DNA of 64,000 nucleotides. Source: Globisporangium splendens (Eukaryota; Oomycota; Peronosporomycetes; Pythiales; Pythiaceae). The position numbers and the translations under genes were made by a program. The stretch lies in NCBI GenBank assembly GCA_006386115.1, contig VFIW01000135.1, positions 1 to 64,000 on the forward strand, written 5' to 3'. Shown piece after piece: positions 44,035-53,756 of the stretch. Under the pieces are notes generated by a model that worked only from the letters and a program-made list of their open reading frames with translations, ran no database searches and was not told where the DNA came from. Position 1 is the first letter of the stretch; the number at the start of each line of letters is the position of its first letter.

Positions 44035-45576
44035 TTATGGGGAGACGGCAACGTACTTCTGACGCGGCGGGTTCAATGGTGCGGCCGTCGCCTTCTTGGT
44101 CGCGGTTCCAGCCGCCGCAGCCTTGACGAGCGCGTCCACTTTTTCCTGCACGCGCTGGCCGTAATGCGGATCCACCTTGAGAAAGTTGGCGATCGCGCGG
44201 TCTTGGACGGGTTTCGAAGCCTTGGACAGCGTGCCCGCGATGTTGGACGTGAGCCGTTCGCGCGCGTCGGCGTCGAGCACCTTGCGGTAGAAATCGCCGA
44301 CCTGGTTGAAGTTGTCGTCGTCCTTGGTGCTGTACTTGGTCACGACGGCGTGGTCGCCCGAGTACGTGTGGAAGGCGTGCTGCGTGGATTCCTGAGGCGC
44401 GGCTGGGTCGGTGCTGTTTGGGAACCAGTTGGGCAAACTGCTCATGTTGCCGTTCACGGTCGCAAAGCCGTCGCGCTGGTACGTGCGCACCTCACAGCGT
44501 GGCTTGTTCACGGGAATCTGCTGGTAGTTGACGCCGAGACGGTACCGTTGCGTGTCTGGGTACGAGAACAAGCGGCCCTGGAGCATCTTGTCTGGCGACG
44601 TCTCGATGCCAGGCACGAGGTGCGACGGCGAGAACGCGATCTGCTCGATCTCGGCAAAGTAGTTTTCCGGGTTTCGGTTCAGCACGAGGCGGCCGACTTC
44701 GATCAGCGGGTACTGGGCATGGGACCAGACCTTGGTCACGTCGAACGGGTTGAACTCGCACTCGTTGGCTTGTTCAGGCGTCATGACCTGGATGTACGCC
44801 GTCCAGGTGGGGAAGTCCTTGTTGGCGATGGCGTTATACAAGTCCTCGGTGGCGTAGTCCGGGTTCGAGGCTGCGAGCTTCTCGGCTTCGTCGACTGGCA
44901 AGTTGCGGATGCCCTGGTCCGTCTTGAAGTGGTACTTGACATAAGTGATCTCGCCTTGTGCATTCACGTTCGTGAACGTGTGGCTGCCGTAGCCGTTCAT
45001 GAAGCGGTATCCATCGGGTATGCCTCGGTCCGAGAACAGGAACGACATCTGGTGCGTGGTCTCAGGTCGCAGCGAGAAGAAGTCCCACATCATGTCGTCG
45101 TCCTTCAAGTGCGTGGCCGGATGGCGCTTCTGCGTGTGGATGAAACTTGGGAACAGGATCGGGTCGCGAATGAAGAAGATCGGCGTGTTGTTGCCCACGA
45201 GGTCCCAGTTGCCTTCTTCCGTGTAGAACTTGATGGCAAAGCCACGTGGGTCACGCGCGGTGTCAGCGGATCCAGATTCACCGCCGACGGTCGAGAAACG
45301 GATGCCGATCGGGGTGCGTTTGCCGACTTGGTCGAACAACTTGGCCTTGCAGTACTTGGTGATGTCGCTGTGCGTGACTTCGAAGTACCCGAAGGCACCG
45401 GCACCCTTGGCGTGCACGACGCGCTCGGGGATGCGTTCGCGGTCAAAGTGCGCCAAGTGGTCGATTAGCGCAAAGTCCTGGAGCGCGATGGGACCACGTG
45501 GACCTGCTGTGGTGGACGCCGTGAGTGCGTTTGGCGGCAATGGCGCACCGTTACTGGCCGTCGCGAAATTGGTCAT
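44035..45576 (-). CDS. Catalase 1 (513 aa)
   Basis: Haem enzyme that turns hydrogen peroxide into water and oxygen. The ATG at 45576 is chosen because catalase similarity begins near there; the frame is open to 45645 without a good start. The active-site block [20 protein letters not shown] contains the catalytic His; the distal Asn lies in [13 protein letters not shown]; the haem ligand block is [14 protein letters not shown]. The length fits a small-subunit catalase. There is no obvious peroxisomal C-terminal tripeptide (the end is AVSP). Bases 44307-45552 appear identical to the second catalase gene, 3.3 kb away in inverted orientation; the C-terminal 90 residues and the N-terminus differ. 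It probably protects against host oxidative burst (inference). Confidence 0.95.
   Translation of the reverse strand: MTNFATASNGAPLPPNALTASTTAGPRGPIALQDFALIDHLAHFDRERIPERVVHAKGAGAFGYFEVTHSDITKYCKAKLFDQVGKRTPIGIRFSTVGGESGSADTARDPRGFAIKFYTEEGNWDLVGNNTPIFFIRDPILFPSFIHTQKRHPATHLKDDDMMWDFFSLRPETTHQMSFLFSDRGIPDGYRFMNGYGSHTFTNVNAQGEITYVKYHFKTDQGIRNLPVDEAEKLAASNPDYATEDLYNAIANKDFPTWTAYIQVMTPEQANECEFNPFDVTKVWSHAQYPLIEVGRLVLNRNPENYFAEIEQIAFSPSHLVPGIETSPDKMLQGRLFSYPDTQRYRLGVNYQQIPVNKPRCEVRTYQRDGFATVNGNMSSLPNWFPNSTDPAAPQESTQHAFHTYSGDHAVVTKYSTKDDDNFNQVGDFYRKVLDADARERLTSNIAGTLSKASKPVQDRAIANFLKVDPHYGQRVQEKVDALVKAAAAGTATKKATAAPLNPPRQKYVAVSP
44307..45552 (-). repeat. Inverted-repeat arm 1 (catalase body)
   Basis: 1246 bp matching 48834-50079 in inverted orientation. 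Translations of the two arms agree in every frame I compared. The match stops abruptly at both ends, at 45552/48834 and at 44306/50080 (first mismatch A/G in an Asn/Ser codon). Confidence 0.9.
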
Positions 45577-46753
45577 GGTAGCTTGATCCTGGGTTGTGGT
45601 GGATGACGCTTGCTCAGCAGAAAGAAAATGGAAGAATGAAGTCAACGTGACAGCGCTTCTTGAGATTGGACACGTGAGATTTCACCTGAGCGCACCCCTT
45701 GCAGTTCCGGAGGTACGACAAGGGATGGAATGGGACCTTGAAGCTCTGGATGCTAAAAGAAGAGAGCGAATCGATGTTGAAGGTGCTCGGGTGGGTCTCA
45801 CTTCTCTCACTCTTGGGCTCAGCATACCAGGGAATCCGTTTTCTGAATGTGGTAATCATTGCATGGAGCGCGCTGCGAGTGGTTACGGCTTTCAGCTTTC
45901 GGTAGTTTCATTCCTCGTAAACATCCCTAGCTCCCTAGACCACCCTCGTCGTACCTATCGACCCGTACGTCAGTCAGTTGTACACAGAGAGAGATGGAAT
46001 GAGCAACTGCAACGAGAGACACGGATGCCCTCCATCCCCCTTTCTCCACTGTGCTGCTCAAAAGGCAATTAGGTCGGACGTTGTCGTACCTCCAGGAAGA
46101 GCGCCGTTGAAAGATACAAGAAGATTGAGAGTGATGGTTCGATGGTCATCAACTAAGTGCTCATGACTGAATGTCGGAATCGACATTCAGCGTACTTAGT
46201 GTAATTTGGCAGACGTTCATTGGACGAAACCATTCAATTAATGCGTACTTAGTGGAGATGTCGCACCTACTTGCAAAATGGCTACATTCTGGAACGACAA
46301 TAGACGGACGACATAGGAGCTTTTCTCATCTGAATAGAACTATTGTCTACACCATTTCGCGGTCAATATCACATTCTCCTCTGTCACAGCCAAACACCTT
46401 CACACTAATGTCCCATCACCTCTATGATGTAGTACCATGCCAAGTGTTAGCTATACCAAATTATTGTTCAATAACAGAGGGTGGGAAAGACACCTCGTCC
46501 ACGAACACTGCTTTGGCATCAGGATAAAGAAGACGGAGCACGAATCAAAGCGAGTGCTGGACTCTACTGTGCACGCGAGGGATCATAATTGGCGGTAGTG
46601 TGGCCGCCCACAATGGCGTTAAGACGCACAATTCGTGGGAATGGATCTCTGCTTCTCATGCTCCAGACAAGGGATCGTTTTTGAATTGCTGACTCTTGTG
46701 CCGCGCCGCAACTGTTCAAGCCGCGTTGTCGCTGCACTCCAAGTTCGATACTA
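45577..46753. other. Interval between catalase 1 and the LINE remnant
   Basis: No gene that I can support. Short plus-strand frames (45596-46072, 46171-46527) look like chance. It contains the hairpin at 46152-46200. The stretch 46560-46753 may be the decayed upstream part of the LINE ORF. Confidence 0.5.
46152..46200. repeat. Compound hairpin
   Basis: Perfect 10-bp stem CTGAATGTCG/CGACATTCAG with a 4-base loop at 46167-46190, enclosed by a second inverted pair ACTAAG (46152-46157) and CTTAGT (46195-46200). The word CGTACTTAGTG recurs near 46242. Confidence 0.7.
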
Positions 46754-48100
46754 GTGGGTGTATTCGACAGAGAAAACATGCCAGCAGGTCAGCACCAGCA
46801 AATGATCAACACTGCATTAATCCAATGGAGCGAATTACACAACATCCCAGGGATTACAGTTTATACAGCCCAGACTCTTCTCCGGCTGAAAGCCAACCGA
46901 CTCTCCATGTGGAACTATGAGAAGGCTGATCTATCCTGCTCGAATCCCGAATGCTCCCAAGTTGTCCAATCTTCTGTTCAACATCTATTCTGGGAGTGTC
47001 CGAAAGCCAAACTCGTGTGGAACTACTTCTATGCGCTATGGGCGAAGATCGGAATCACTCCTGGTCACGACCCCGCAATCTGGATCTTCAGTCTGGATCT
47101 ACCACATACTCCAAGGCATGCATGGACCTCGATCAAGAGACACATTATCGGACACAAGTTCTCCAATGAACATCTCCAAGGTCATCTCTATCCCGTCGCA
47201 CACATGCTGTGGCGATATATGAGCGCGTCGCTCATACAGATCATTTGGTGTGCGCATCTGCGACGCATGGATTCGGATCCAATCGAATCGACTGCTGAGA
47301 TGGCGATCATGATGACCATATTAGAGGCAGGAATGCGAAACCTCACACGACTCGCTGAAGCGCAAGCTGGAGACTCTGACGGTCACACCGTTGCAGCAGT
47401 TCTCAAGGCATATGTCGACTGCTTTCTCAGCCAAACCGACGCCATCCCCTTGACTCCAAGTGATACTCGCGGCGTTTACCTGTTGTTTTTCGATGGTGGG
47501 TCACGCGGCAATCCAGGACCAGGAGGGACTGGATCCATTATCGTGCGTGTCCATAAGGACTCGCACACAGCCAGTTTAATTTGGGCCGCGAGCATGGCGT
47601 ATAGCAGGAAGGACACGACAAACAACTTTGCCGAGTACTGGGGTCTCATACATGGACTCCGAGAAGCCCAACGCAGTCACTTCGAACCGTTGTACGTGAT
47701 TGGAGACAGTGCGCTCATTATCTCCCAACAGCGAATGCATCGGTCCCCTCGACAGCACCGATTGGCACGTTTATACCAGACAAGTCTACGACTCGCGGAT
47801 TGCATCGACATCCGAGGATGGTACCATCACTACCGTGCCTTCAACAAGATGGCGGACTCAGCCGCCAACCTAGCCATAGACACCAGAACCTCAACGCAGG
47901 TTCACTTCCCAACTCATCGAGCTGCTTTCAACAATCTCGCCCAGGATCTTAACGACGTCATGCATTGGCTTGTGCGAAGTTCGGAAGACCCAAGGTCATT
48001 GGACAACACAAGGCAGCCTCATATAGGACCAAGAGAACATGCCATCCTGGTCAAAGATTATTTAGCATTCAGAAGTGATCTATTGCAATCCGCGCTGTAG
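46754..48100 (+). mobile_element. LINE remnant: C-terminal zinc-binding and RNase H domains
   Basis: A 448-residue open frame. The first half has the Cys-rich block that follows the RT in many non-LTR elements (CSNPEC...HLFWECPKAKLVWNYF). The second half is a type I RNase H: FFDGGSRGNPGPGG (first Asp), NNFAEYWGL (Glu), VIGDSALI (Asp) and FNKMADSAAN (last Asp). All four catalytic residues are present. The reverse transcriptase and endonuclease are missing, as in a 5'-truncated copy. It lies between the two inverted catalase genes. The ATG at 46754 is not a natural LINE start. It could still be a retained, domesticated RNase H gene, but nothing shows that. Confidence 0.75.
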
Positions 48101-48460
48101 ACACATTTACACTCCAATATGAAATTCGTAATGAAGATTAGGTAGGAGAATGGATATTGTAGGTCACGACAATGAACCTAAATATACCTCACCTGATAAT
48201 GAATGAATTCGTTGAAGTTTTAAATATCCTTACAACGGCAAGCTCGCTGTTTTCTCACTTGCTGAATTCGATGCGGCATCGGCACAACAGGTCTAGACCA
48301 CATGATTGGAATAGGACTCGCGGGTAATTCAATTCGTCTCTCTCACCGAGATCAAGGGACGCAGTTGGTCTGTGACAGCACCAAATGCTCGTTGCGGGTC
48401 GCAGCATCCACCTTTCGCGGATAAAATCGCTCGACCGAGAAAGTGATCAGGGCGAAAATG
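48101..48460. other. Interval after the LINE remnant
   Basis: AT-rich near 48120-48230, probably the LINE 3' tail. No gene seen. Confidence 0.4.
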
Positions 48461-48710
48461 ATGGCTGAAGAATGTGCGACGAAAAGCTTCCAACTACAAA
48501 TGAATCCCAACCGACGCGACCGCGAGGAACACACACGCAATGAATGCCGAGTGTGCAAAAGGACAAAGTTCTTCCACGAGGTTCCCTTCTCAAGCAAATG
48601 CGCTGCGTCGCATGCAACGAAGAGATTCGCCGTCAAAAGGAGGAGAAGAGGACGCGAAAGTTGAGAGCACATGAGACCGCTCGAGTTAAGCGAAGAGACA
48701 CCAAACCACC
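48461..48710 (+). pseudogene. Possible frameshifted zinc-binding small protein
   Basis: A frame from ATG 48464 gives a charged peptide with NECRVCKRTKFFHEV; about 20 residues on, another frame gives MRCVACNEEIRRQKEE. Together they make two C-x2-C pairs followed by a basic helix, split by a shift near 48590-48600. Family unknown. It lies just upstream of catalase 2 on the same strand. It could be chance. Confidence 0.25.
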
Positions 48711-48747
48711 ATCGCTGGCAAGCACACATGAGGGATCCAATTTCTCA

Positions 48748-48763
48748 GCCATTCTCACATTTG
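48748..48763 (+). promoter_or_regulatory. Oomycete initiator-like site of catalase 2
   Basis: GCCATTCTCACATTTG, about 45 bp upstream of the ATG; it resembles the oomycete initiator (CATTYYNCAWTTT) with one extra base. Confidence 0.4.
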
Positions 48764-48806
48764 TACCGAACAGCCTCCACTACCCAGCTCCGCAATACAG
48801 TCCGTC

Positions 48807-50363
48807 ATGTCGAAGAAGATCTTGATCACAAGCAACGGTGCGCCATTGCCGCCAAACGCACTCACGGCGTCCACCACAGCAGGTCCACGTGGTCCCATCG
48901 CGCTCCAGGACTTTGCGCTAATCGACCACTTGGCGCACTTTGACCGCGAACGCATCCCCGAGCGCGTCGTGCACGCCAAGGGTGCCGGTGCCTTCGGGTA
49001 CTTCGAAGTCACGCACAGCGACATCACCAAGTACTGCAAGGCCAAGTTGTTCGACCAAGTCGGCAAACGCACCCCGATCGGCATCCGTTTCTCGACCGTC
49101 GGCGGTGAATCTGGATCCGCTGACACCGCGCGTGACCCACGTGGCTTTGCCATCAAGTTCTACACGGAAGAAGGCAACTGGGACCTCGTGGGCAACAACA
49201 CGCCGATCTTCTTCATTCGCGACCCGATCCTGTTCCCAAGTTTCATCCACACGCAGAAGCGCCATCCGGCCACGCACTTGAAGGACGACGACATGATGTG
49301 GGACTTCTTCTCGCTGCGACCTGAGACCACGCACCAGATGTCGTTCCTGTTCTCGGACCGAGGCATACCCGATGGATACCGCTTCATGAACGGCTACGGC
49401 AGCCACACGTTCACGAACGTGAATGCACAAGGCGAGATCACTTATGTCAAGTACCACTTCAAGACGGACCAGGGCATCCGCAACTTGCCAGTCGACGAAG
49501 CCGAGAAGCTCGCAGCCTCGAACCCGGACTACGCCACCGAGGACTTGTATAACGCCATCGCCAACAAGGACTTCCCCACCTGGACGGCGTACATCCAGGT
49601 CATGACGCCTGAACAAGCCAACGAGTGCGAGTTCAACCCGTTCGACGTGACCAAGGTCTGGTCCCATGCCCAGTACCCGCTGATCGAAGTCGGCCGCCTC
49701 GTGCTGAACCGAAACCCGGAAAACTACTTTGCCGAGATCGAGCAGATCGCGTTCTCGCCGTCGCACCTCGTGCCTGGCATCGAGACGTCGCCAGACAAGA
49801 TGCTCCAGGGCCGCTTGTTCTCGTACCCAGACACGCAACGGTACCGTCTCGGCGTCAACTACCAGCAGATTCCCGTGAACAAGCCACGCTGTGAGGTGCG
49901 CACGTACCAGCGCGACGGCTTTGCGACCGTGAACGGCAACATGAGCAGTTTGCCCAACTGGTTCCCAAACAGCACCGACCCAGCCGCGCCTCAGGAATCC
50001 ACGCAGCACGCCTTCCACACGTACTCGGGCGACCACGCCGTCGTGACCAAGTACAGCACCAAGGACGACGACAACTTCAGCCAGGTCGGCGATTTCTACC
50101 GCAAGGTGCTTGATAGCGCTGCTCGGGATCGCTTGGCGACAAATATCGCGAAAACACTGTCAAAGGCGTCCAAGAAGATCCAGGAGCGCGCGATCGCGAA
50201 TTTCTCCAAGGTGGATCCGCATTACGGCAAGCGTGTGCAGGAAAAAGTGGACGCGGAGCAGGCCGAGAAGGGCATGCCGAAAGTGTCCACCTCGGAGACG
50301 CGTCGCCATCCAGCCGAGCCTGTGAACCCGCCGCGCGAGGTCTACACCCCCGTTGCCCCGTAG
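48807..50363 (+). CDS. Catalase 2 (518 aa)
   Basis: ATG at 48807, TAG at 50361-50363. Same active-site, distal Asn and haem-ligand blocks as catalase 1. Residues from about 10 to 425 are encoded by sequence apparently identical to catalase 1. The N-terminal nine residues (MSKKILITS) and the C-terminal 90 residues differ clearly: the tail of catalase 2 is longer and ends TPVAP. Silent as well as coding sites match in the shared body, so recent gene conversion is more likely than selection alone. The promoter regions differ, so the two genes may respond to different signals. Confidence 0.95.
   Translation: MSKKILITSNGAPLPPNALTASTTAGPRGPIALQDFALIDHLAHFDRERIPERVVHAKGAGAFGYFEVTHSDITKYCKAKLFDQVGKRTPIGIRFSTVGGESGSADTARDPRGFAIKFYTEEGNWDLVGNNTPIFFIRDPILFPSFIHTQKRHPATHLKDDDMMWDFFSLRPETTHQMSFLFSDRGIPDGYRFMNGYGSHTFTNVNAQGEITYVKYHFKTDQGIRNLPVDEAEKLAASNPDYATEDLYNAIANKDFPTWTAYIQVMTPEQANECEFNPFDVTKVWSHAQYPLIEVGRLVLNRNPENYFAEIEQIAFSPSHLVPGIETSPDKMLQGRLFSYPDTQRYRLGVNYQQIPVNKPRCEVRTYQRDGFATVNGNMSSLPNWFPNSTDPAAPQESTQHAFHTYSGDHAVVTKYSTKDDDNFSQVGDFYRKVLDSAARDRLATNIAKTLSKASKKIQERAIANFSKVDPHYGKRVQEKVDAEQAEKGMPKVSTSETRRHPAEPVNPPREVYTPVAP
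48834..50079 (+). repeat. Inverted-repeat arm 2 (catalase body)
   Basis: Partner of 44307-45552. The first difference at the 3' end is G at 50080; beyond 50110 the two genes diverge strongly. Confidence 0.9.
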
Positions 50364-51134
50364 ACATAAGAGTTAAAGTACCGGCGCTTGTGTTCCGTGT
50401 TACGCGGGCACCAGACACCACCTTACGTGATAGAGTTCCAAGCGTTTTATTTCTTTTGTGTCGTTGAGTGCACTCGTCAAAAGTCACCAACAGGACAATC
50501 ATTGCGATTGTTCCTTAACCGGCAGAGCGCATATAGTTTGAATGGTTTTGCAGTTACCCGCCACTTCTAATCCCCAGATACTCCGACACCGACGCAGATC
50601 CCTCTATGTGCTGCCGAGATGTATGCGGTGTTCATCGGTCCTTCAAGCCGCTCTGTCTAGTGTGACAGCCATCCATCTCATCGTGTCACGTTACCTAATC
50701 AGGTGCACAACGTTTCACTGTTTGATTTCAAAGGTTTTGAATGGCATTGTTATACTGAAAATGTTAGTGGTCTTTCCAAATAGGCAACATATCGTAAAGC
50801 GTATAGCACATTATATGAAATTGTGGAGGTTGCTTTGCCGAGAAACTCCAACGGGTTTCGACATAAACTGGGCACATGAGCCATTTGTTGACACGAGGTG
50901 GCATTCCTGTCAGATCTTTTCAGTCAGTGAGCACCCGTTGACCTCTCCTCCACGATCCATAAGAGACTCGTGTGTGCACAATACGTGTCCAGCATCGAGA
51001 GACGCGTGTGCCTAGCCACAGCTCGTGTGACATCCACATCGAGCCCTCTTCTTGGCAATCTAGCACTTGCCACTCACTTTTCAAAATCCCACTAGCATTA
51101 TCAACGAGAAGGTATTCAAAAGACACTCCCATAT
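50364..51134. other. Interval between catalase 2 and RNase T2
   Basis: No convincing gene on either strand; the frames at 50542-51015 and on the minus strand lack family features. It should hold the catalase 2 terminator and the RNase promoter. Confidence 0.5.
51070..51086 (+). promoter_or_regulatory. Oomycete initiator-like site of RNase T2
   Basis: CCACTCACTTTTCAAAA resembles the oomycete initiator (CTCATTYYNCAW) with one mismatch, 50-65 bp upstream of the ATG. Confidence 0.45.
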
Positions 51135-52078
51135 ATGCTACTCACCAAGTCTTCCGTCGCCGTCGTCGCAGCGCTCGCCGCTGCTGAGTTCCAAGCCGTA
51201 CATGCTGTGGACTACCTTGGCGGTTGGCTTGCCACGGCTCCAACCGAGCAGTGCGTCGACATTTGCGTCAACTCCAAGGCTACCCCGACGTGTTTGACCT
51301 CGGACCCGCATGCCTGGCCAAGCTGCAACGTCCTGGTGACTTCGACTACTTGCTCTTGGAGCAAATCTACATGCCCCAATTCTGCCGCGATTTGCTCGTC
51401 GGTGTCGACTCGACCATCTCGCACCAGAATGTGTCAGCGTACCCAAACGGCTTGACCTGCCAGTCGGACGTCGTCAAGAGTGAGCTCACGATCCACGGTC
51501 TCTGGCCAAACTATAATGACGGTTATGCCGGCTGCTGCAACGTCAGCGATACCATCGGCAACCACCCGTACAACGCATTCGAGTTTGCCGTCAACCAGGA
51601 GCCTCTGCTTGCGGAGATGAGCGAAAAGTGGATCGACCCAACGCAAAGCAACGCGTACGAGACGCTTTGCCAGATCTACAACCACGAATTCCAAAAGCAC
51701 GGCATCTGCTACTATGCCGCAGAAGACAATTGGGAGCAAAGTGCCGTGACGTACTTCCAAGCCACGTTGAATGTTGCTGCCACTCTGGACTCGGCCACCA
51801 AGCAGATCAACGAGTGGGCGGCGTCTTCGGTTGCTGAGGCTCCCTCACCAGCAGCGATCCGAATGTTGTACTCGAAATACACACAAGTGCTCTGCTCGGC
51901 TGTCGACGGTGTGAACCAACTCTCGGCCATCCGTACTTGCTACACCAAGCCAGCCAACATCACGAGTGAAGGTCCCTTTGTGCAACAGGACTGCGCTCTT
52001 CCAACTGCGACGACGACGTTTGCGCTGTGCAATGAGAGCGCGCCAGTGTCTCTGGCAGCATACGTTTCCCCACAGTAG
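51135..52078 (+). pseudogene. Secreted RNase T2, single frameshift
   Basis: Acid ribonuclease of the T2/S family. The ATG at 51135 starts a signal peptide (hydrophobic SSVAVVAALAAAEFQAVHA, cleavage probably after HA). The N-terminal frame loses phase near 51307, where one base seems to be missing in a GACCCGCATG context; the second frame then runs to TAG at 52076-52078. Both catalytic blocks are present in the second frame: CAS I IHGLWPN and CAS II NHEFQKHGICY. Many Cys fit a secreted, disulfide-bonded enzyme. A single lesion could be a recent mutation, one allele, or a base-calling error. If intact it would be an extracellular nuclease for phosphate salvage or host interaction (inference). 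Confidence 0.85.
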
Positions 52079-52343
52079 ATGGTTCTCAGTTTGCGCATTA
52101 CCAGAAGTTGTTGGTTGCCACTCAGTGCATGCATTCTGTTTGAACCGTTCTACGAATGCACTTTCTCTGATCACACTATACGGTGAATGGTGGTCGTCAT
52201 AATTGTTCTTGACACTTTGTCTGTGATGCATTCTGCTCACTTTTCGACGACGTCCATTTTGCTGTTGATATTTTGACAAACTGTCGAGAAATTGATGTCG
52301 GCATTGCGTGCACGTTTTTGACTGCTGGCTTGTCATGTCCATT

Positions 52344-52357
52344 GCTCCATTTTGCCT
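52344..52357 (+). promoter_or_regulatory. Initiator-like site of the EngB gene
   Basis: GCTCCATTTTGCCT, ending 12 bp before the ATG at 52370; it fits the GCTCATTYY-like core loosely. Confidence 0.3.
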
Positions 52358-52369
52358 ACATCCAGTAGC

Positions 52370-53500
52370 ATGCTGCCGTCCCTCGTTCTGCGCCTCTGCG
52401 CCTCGCGCACTGGTGTGCCTACACATCACCACACGCTCTGCATGTACGCAATAAGAGTGCCTCTGACCACCTTCATCCTCTTTGTCTGTCTGCTTCTGTA
52501 GCGCTGTTCTCTGCAGCTCATCCAACCACCAACACCTTTGTGCGCCACATCTCCAAGAAGAAGGCACGACTCGCGAACGTGCAGGTGCTCTGGCCGATCG
52601 CAGGCGTAGACGAGCCACCGCAGCTGCTGCCACACGAGATCGACTTCACGAACCGCCTGTTCAAGGCCGAGTCCAAGCTCATCACGTCCACGGCTGACGT
52701 GGACGACCTGCCCGAGTGGACGATCCCGGAGATCGCGTTCGCCGGCCGCTCCAACGTCGGCAAGTCGTCCATCATCAACGCGATCGTGGGTCAGGCGGGG
52801 CTCGTGCGCACGTCCAAGACTCCCGGACGCACGCAGAAGCTGCACTTCTTCTCGGTCGGCGGCAAAGTGGGCAGTCTCCCCGATCTGTCGCTTGTGGATA
52901 TGCCCGGGTACGGCTTCGCGACGGCGCCGAAAGCTGTGGTGGACGAGTGGCACGACCTTGTCGGCGGGTACATCAAGAAGCGCCGCGGCTCCAACCTCAA
53001 GACGATCTACCTGCTGATCGACAGCCGCCGCGGCATCGGCAAGGTCGACGAGGAGTTCATGGACTACCTTCACGACCTCGGCATGATCTACCAGGTCGTA
53101 TTCACAAAGGCGGACACGGTAAAGTGCTTTTGAAAGGTTTTAAGCAGAGCCTAGAGCTACGCTGTCACTTTGGGATTTCTGACTGAGCTCATGATGGTTT
53201 TCTGGCATGACTTAGGTGACGATTCCGGAGTTGACCAAGCAGATCCAAAAAGCCCAGGAGATCGCCATGCGGATAGATCGAATCGTACGTTTTCGCTTTG
53301 ACCTGGCATATTCGAGAATTCGTGTTGTTTAATGGTGGTCGGATAAGCTGACTGACCTCACCGTGTGGTCTTGTACGTCTTTGTCTTTTTGTCAGAGTAT
53401 GAACCCGGTCATTCACGTGTCGAGCACGAAGGAAGACTTTGGCATCCGTGAGCTCCAGCGCCACATGATCAGTATGACGGGGATGCTGCTGAACCGGTAG
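52370..53500 (+). CDS. EngB/YihA-type GTPase, probably mitochondrial (272 aa, four exons)
   Basis: Ribosome-assembly GTPase of the EngB (YihA/YsxC) family. Exons 52370-52412, 52517-53118, 53216-53284 and 53396-53500; every junction is GT-AG and keeps phase. The first exon gives MLPSLVLRLCASRT, an Arg-bearing amphipathic presequence suited to mitochondrial import. G1 is GRSNVGKSS, G2/switch region TPGRTQKL, G3 DMPGYGFA, G4 FTKADT (at the end of exon 2), and G5 lies near HVSSTKE in exon 4. The length fits an EngB with a targeting extension. No lesions. It probably acts on the mitochondrial large ribosomal subunit (by homology). Confidence 0.9.
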
Positions 53501-53756
53501 TTCGAGCCAATGAGCATCAAAGGAATTCCGCAGATGACTTTGGATTCTGGTGTCGTCGGATGTCGCAATTCTAGAACGTTGCGACTGTCGGAGCATTGTC
53601 AGGTTGCCAACCCTCTATAGGACAGAAAAGTCGCCTTCAACGATTACAAGTATCTTCTTTCTTTCTTGCGCGGCCAGTCATTCTGCGTTGCTGCTCCCTT
53701 TCAGATCTCGGGTTGCTCGACTATTCACTCCCGTCGTCTGTATGGCATTTCTTGAT

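Noticed and set aside
44017..45468. 483-codon frame antisense to catalase 1 (and the 372-codon one at 48918-50036)
   Set aside because: It mirrors a conserved, GC-rich catalase frame, shows no domain or heptad pattern, and exists in both catalase arms only because the arms are identical.
45596..46527. Plus-strand ORFs between catalase 1 and the LINE
   Set aside because: No family features, poor start context and unremarkable length for this base composition.
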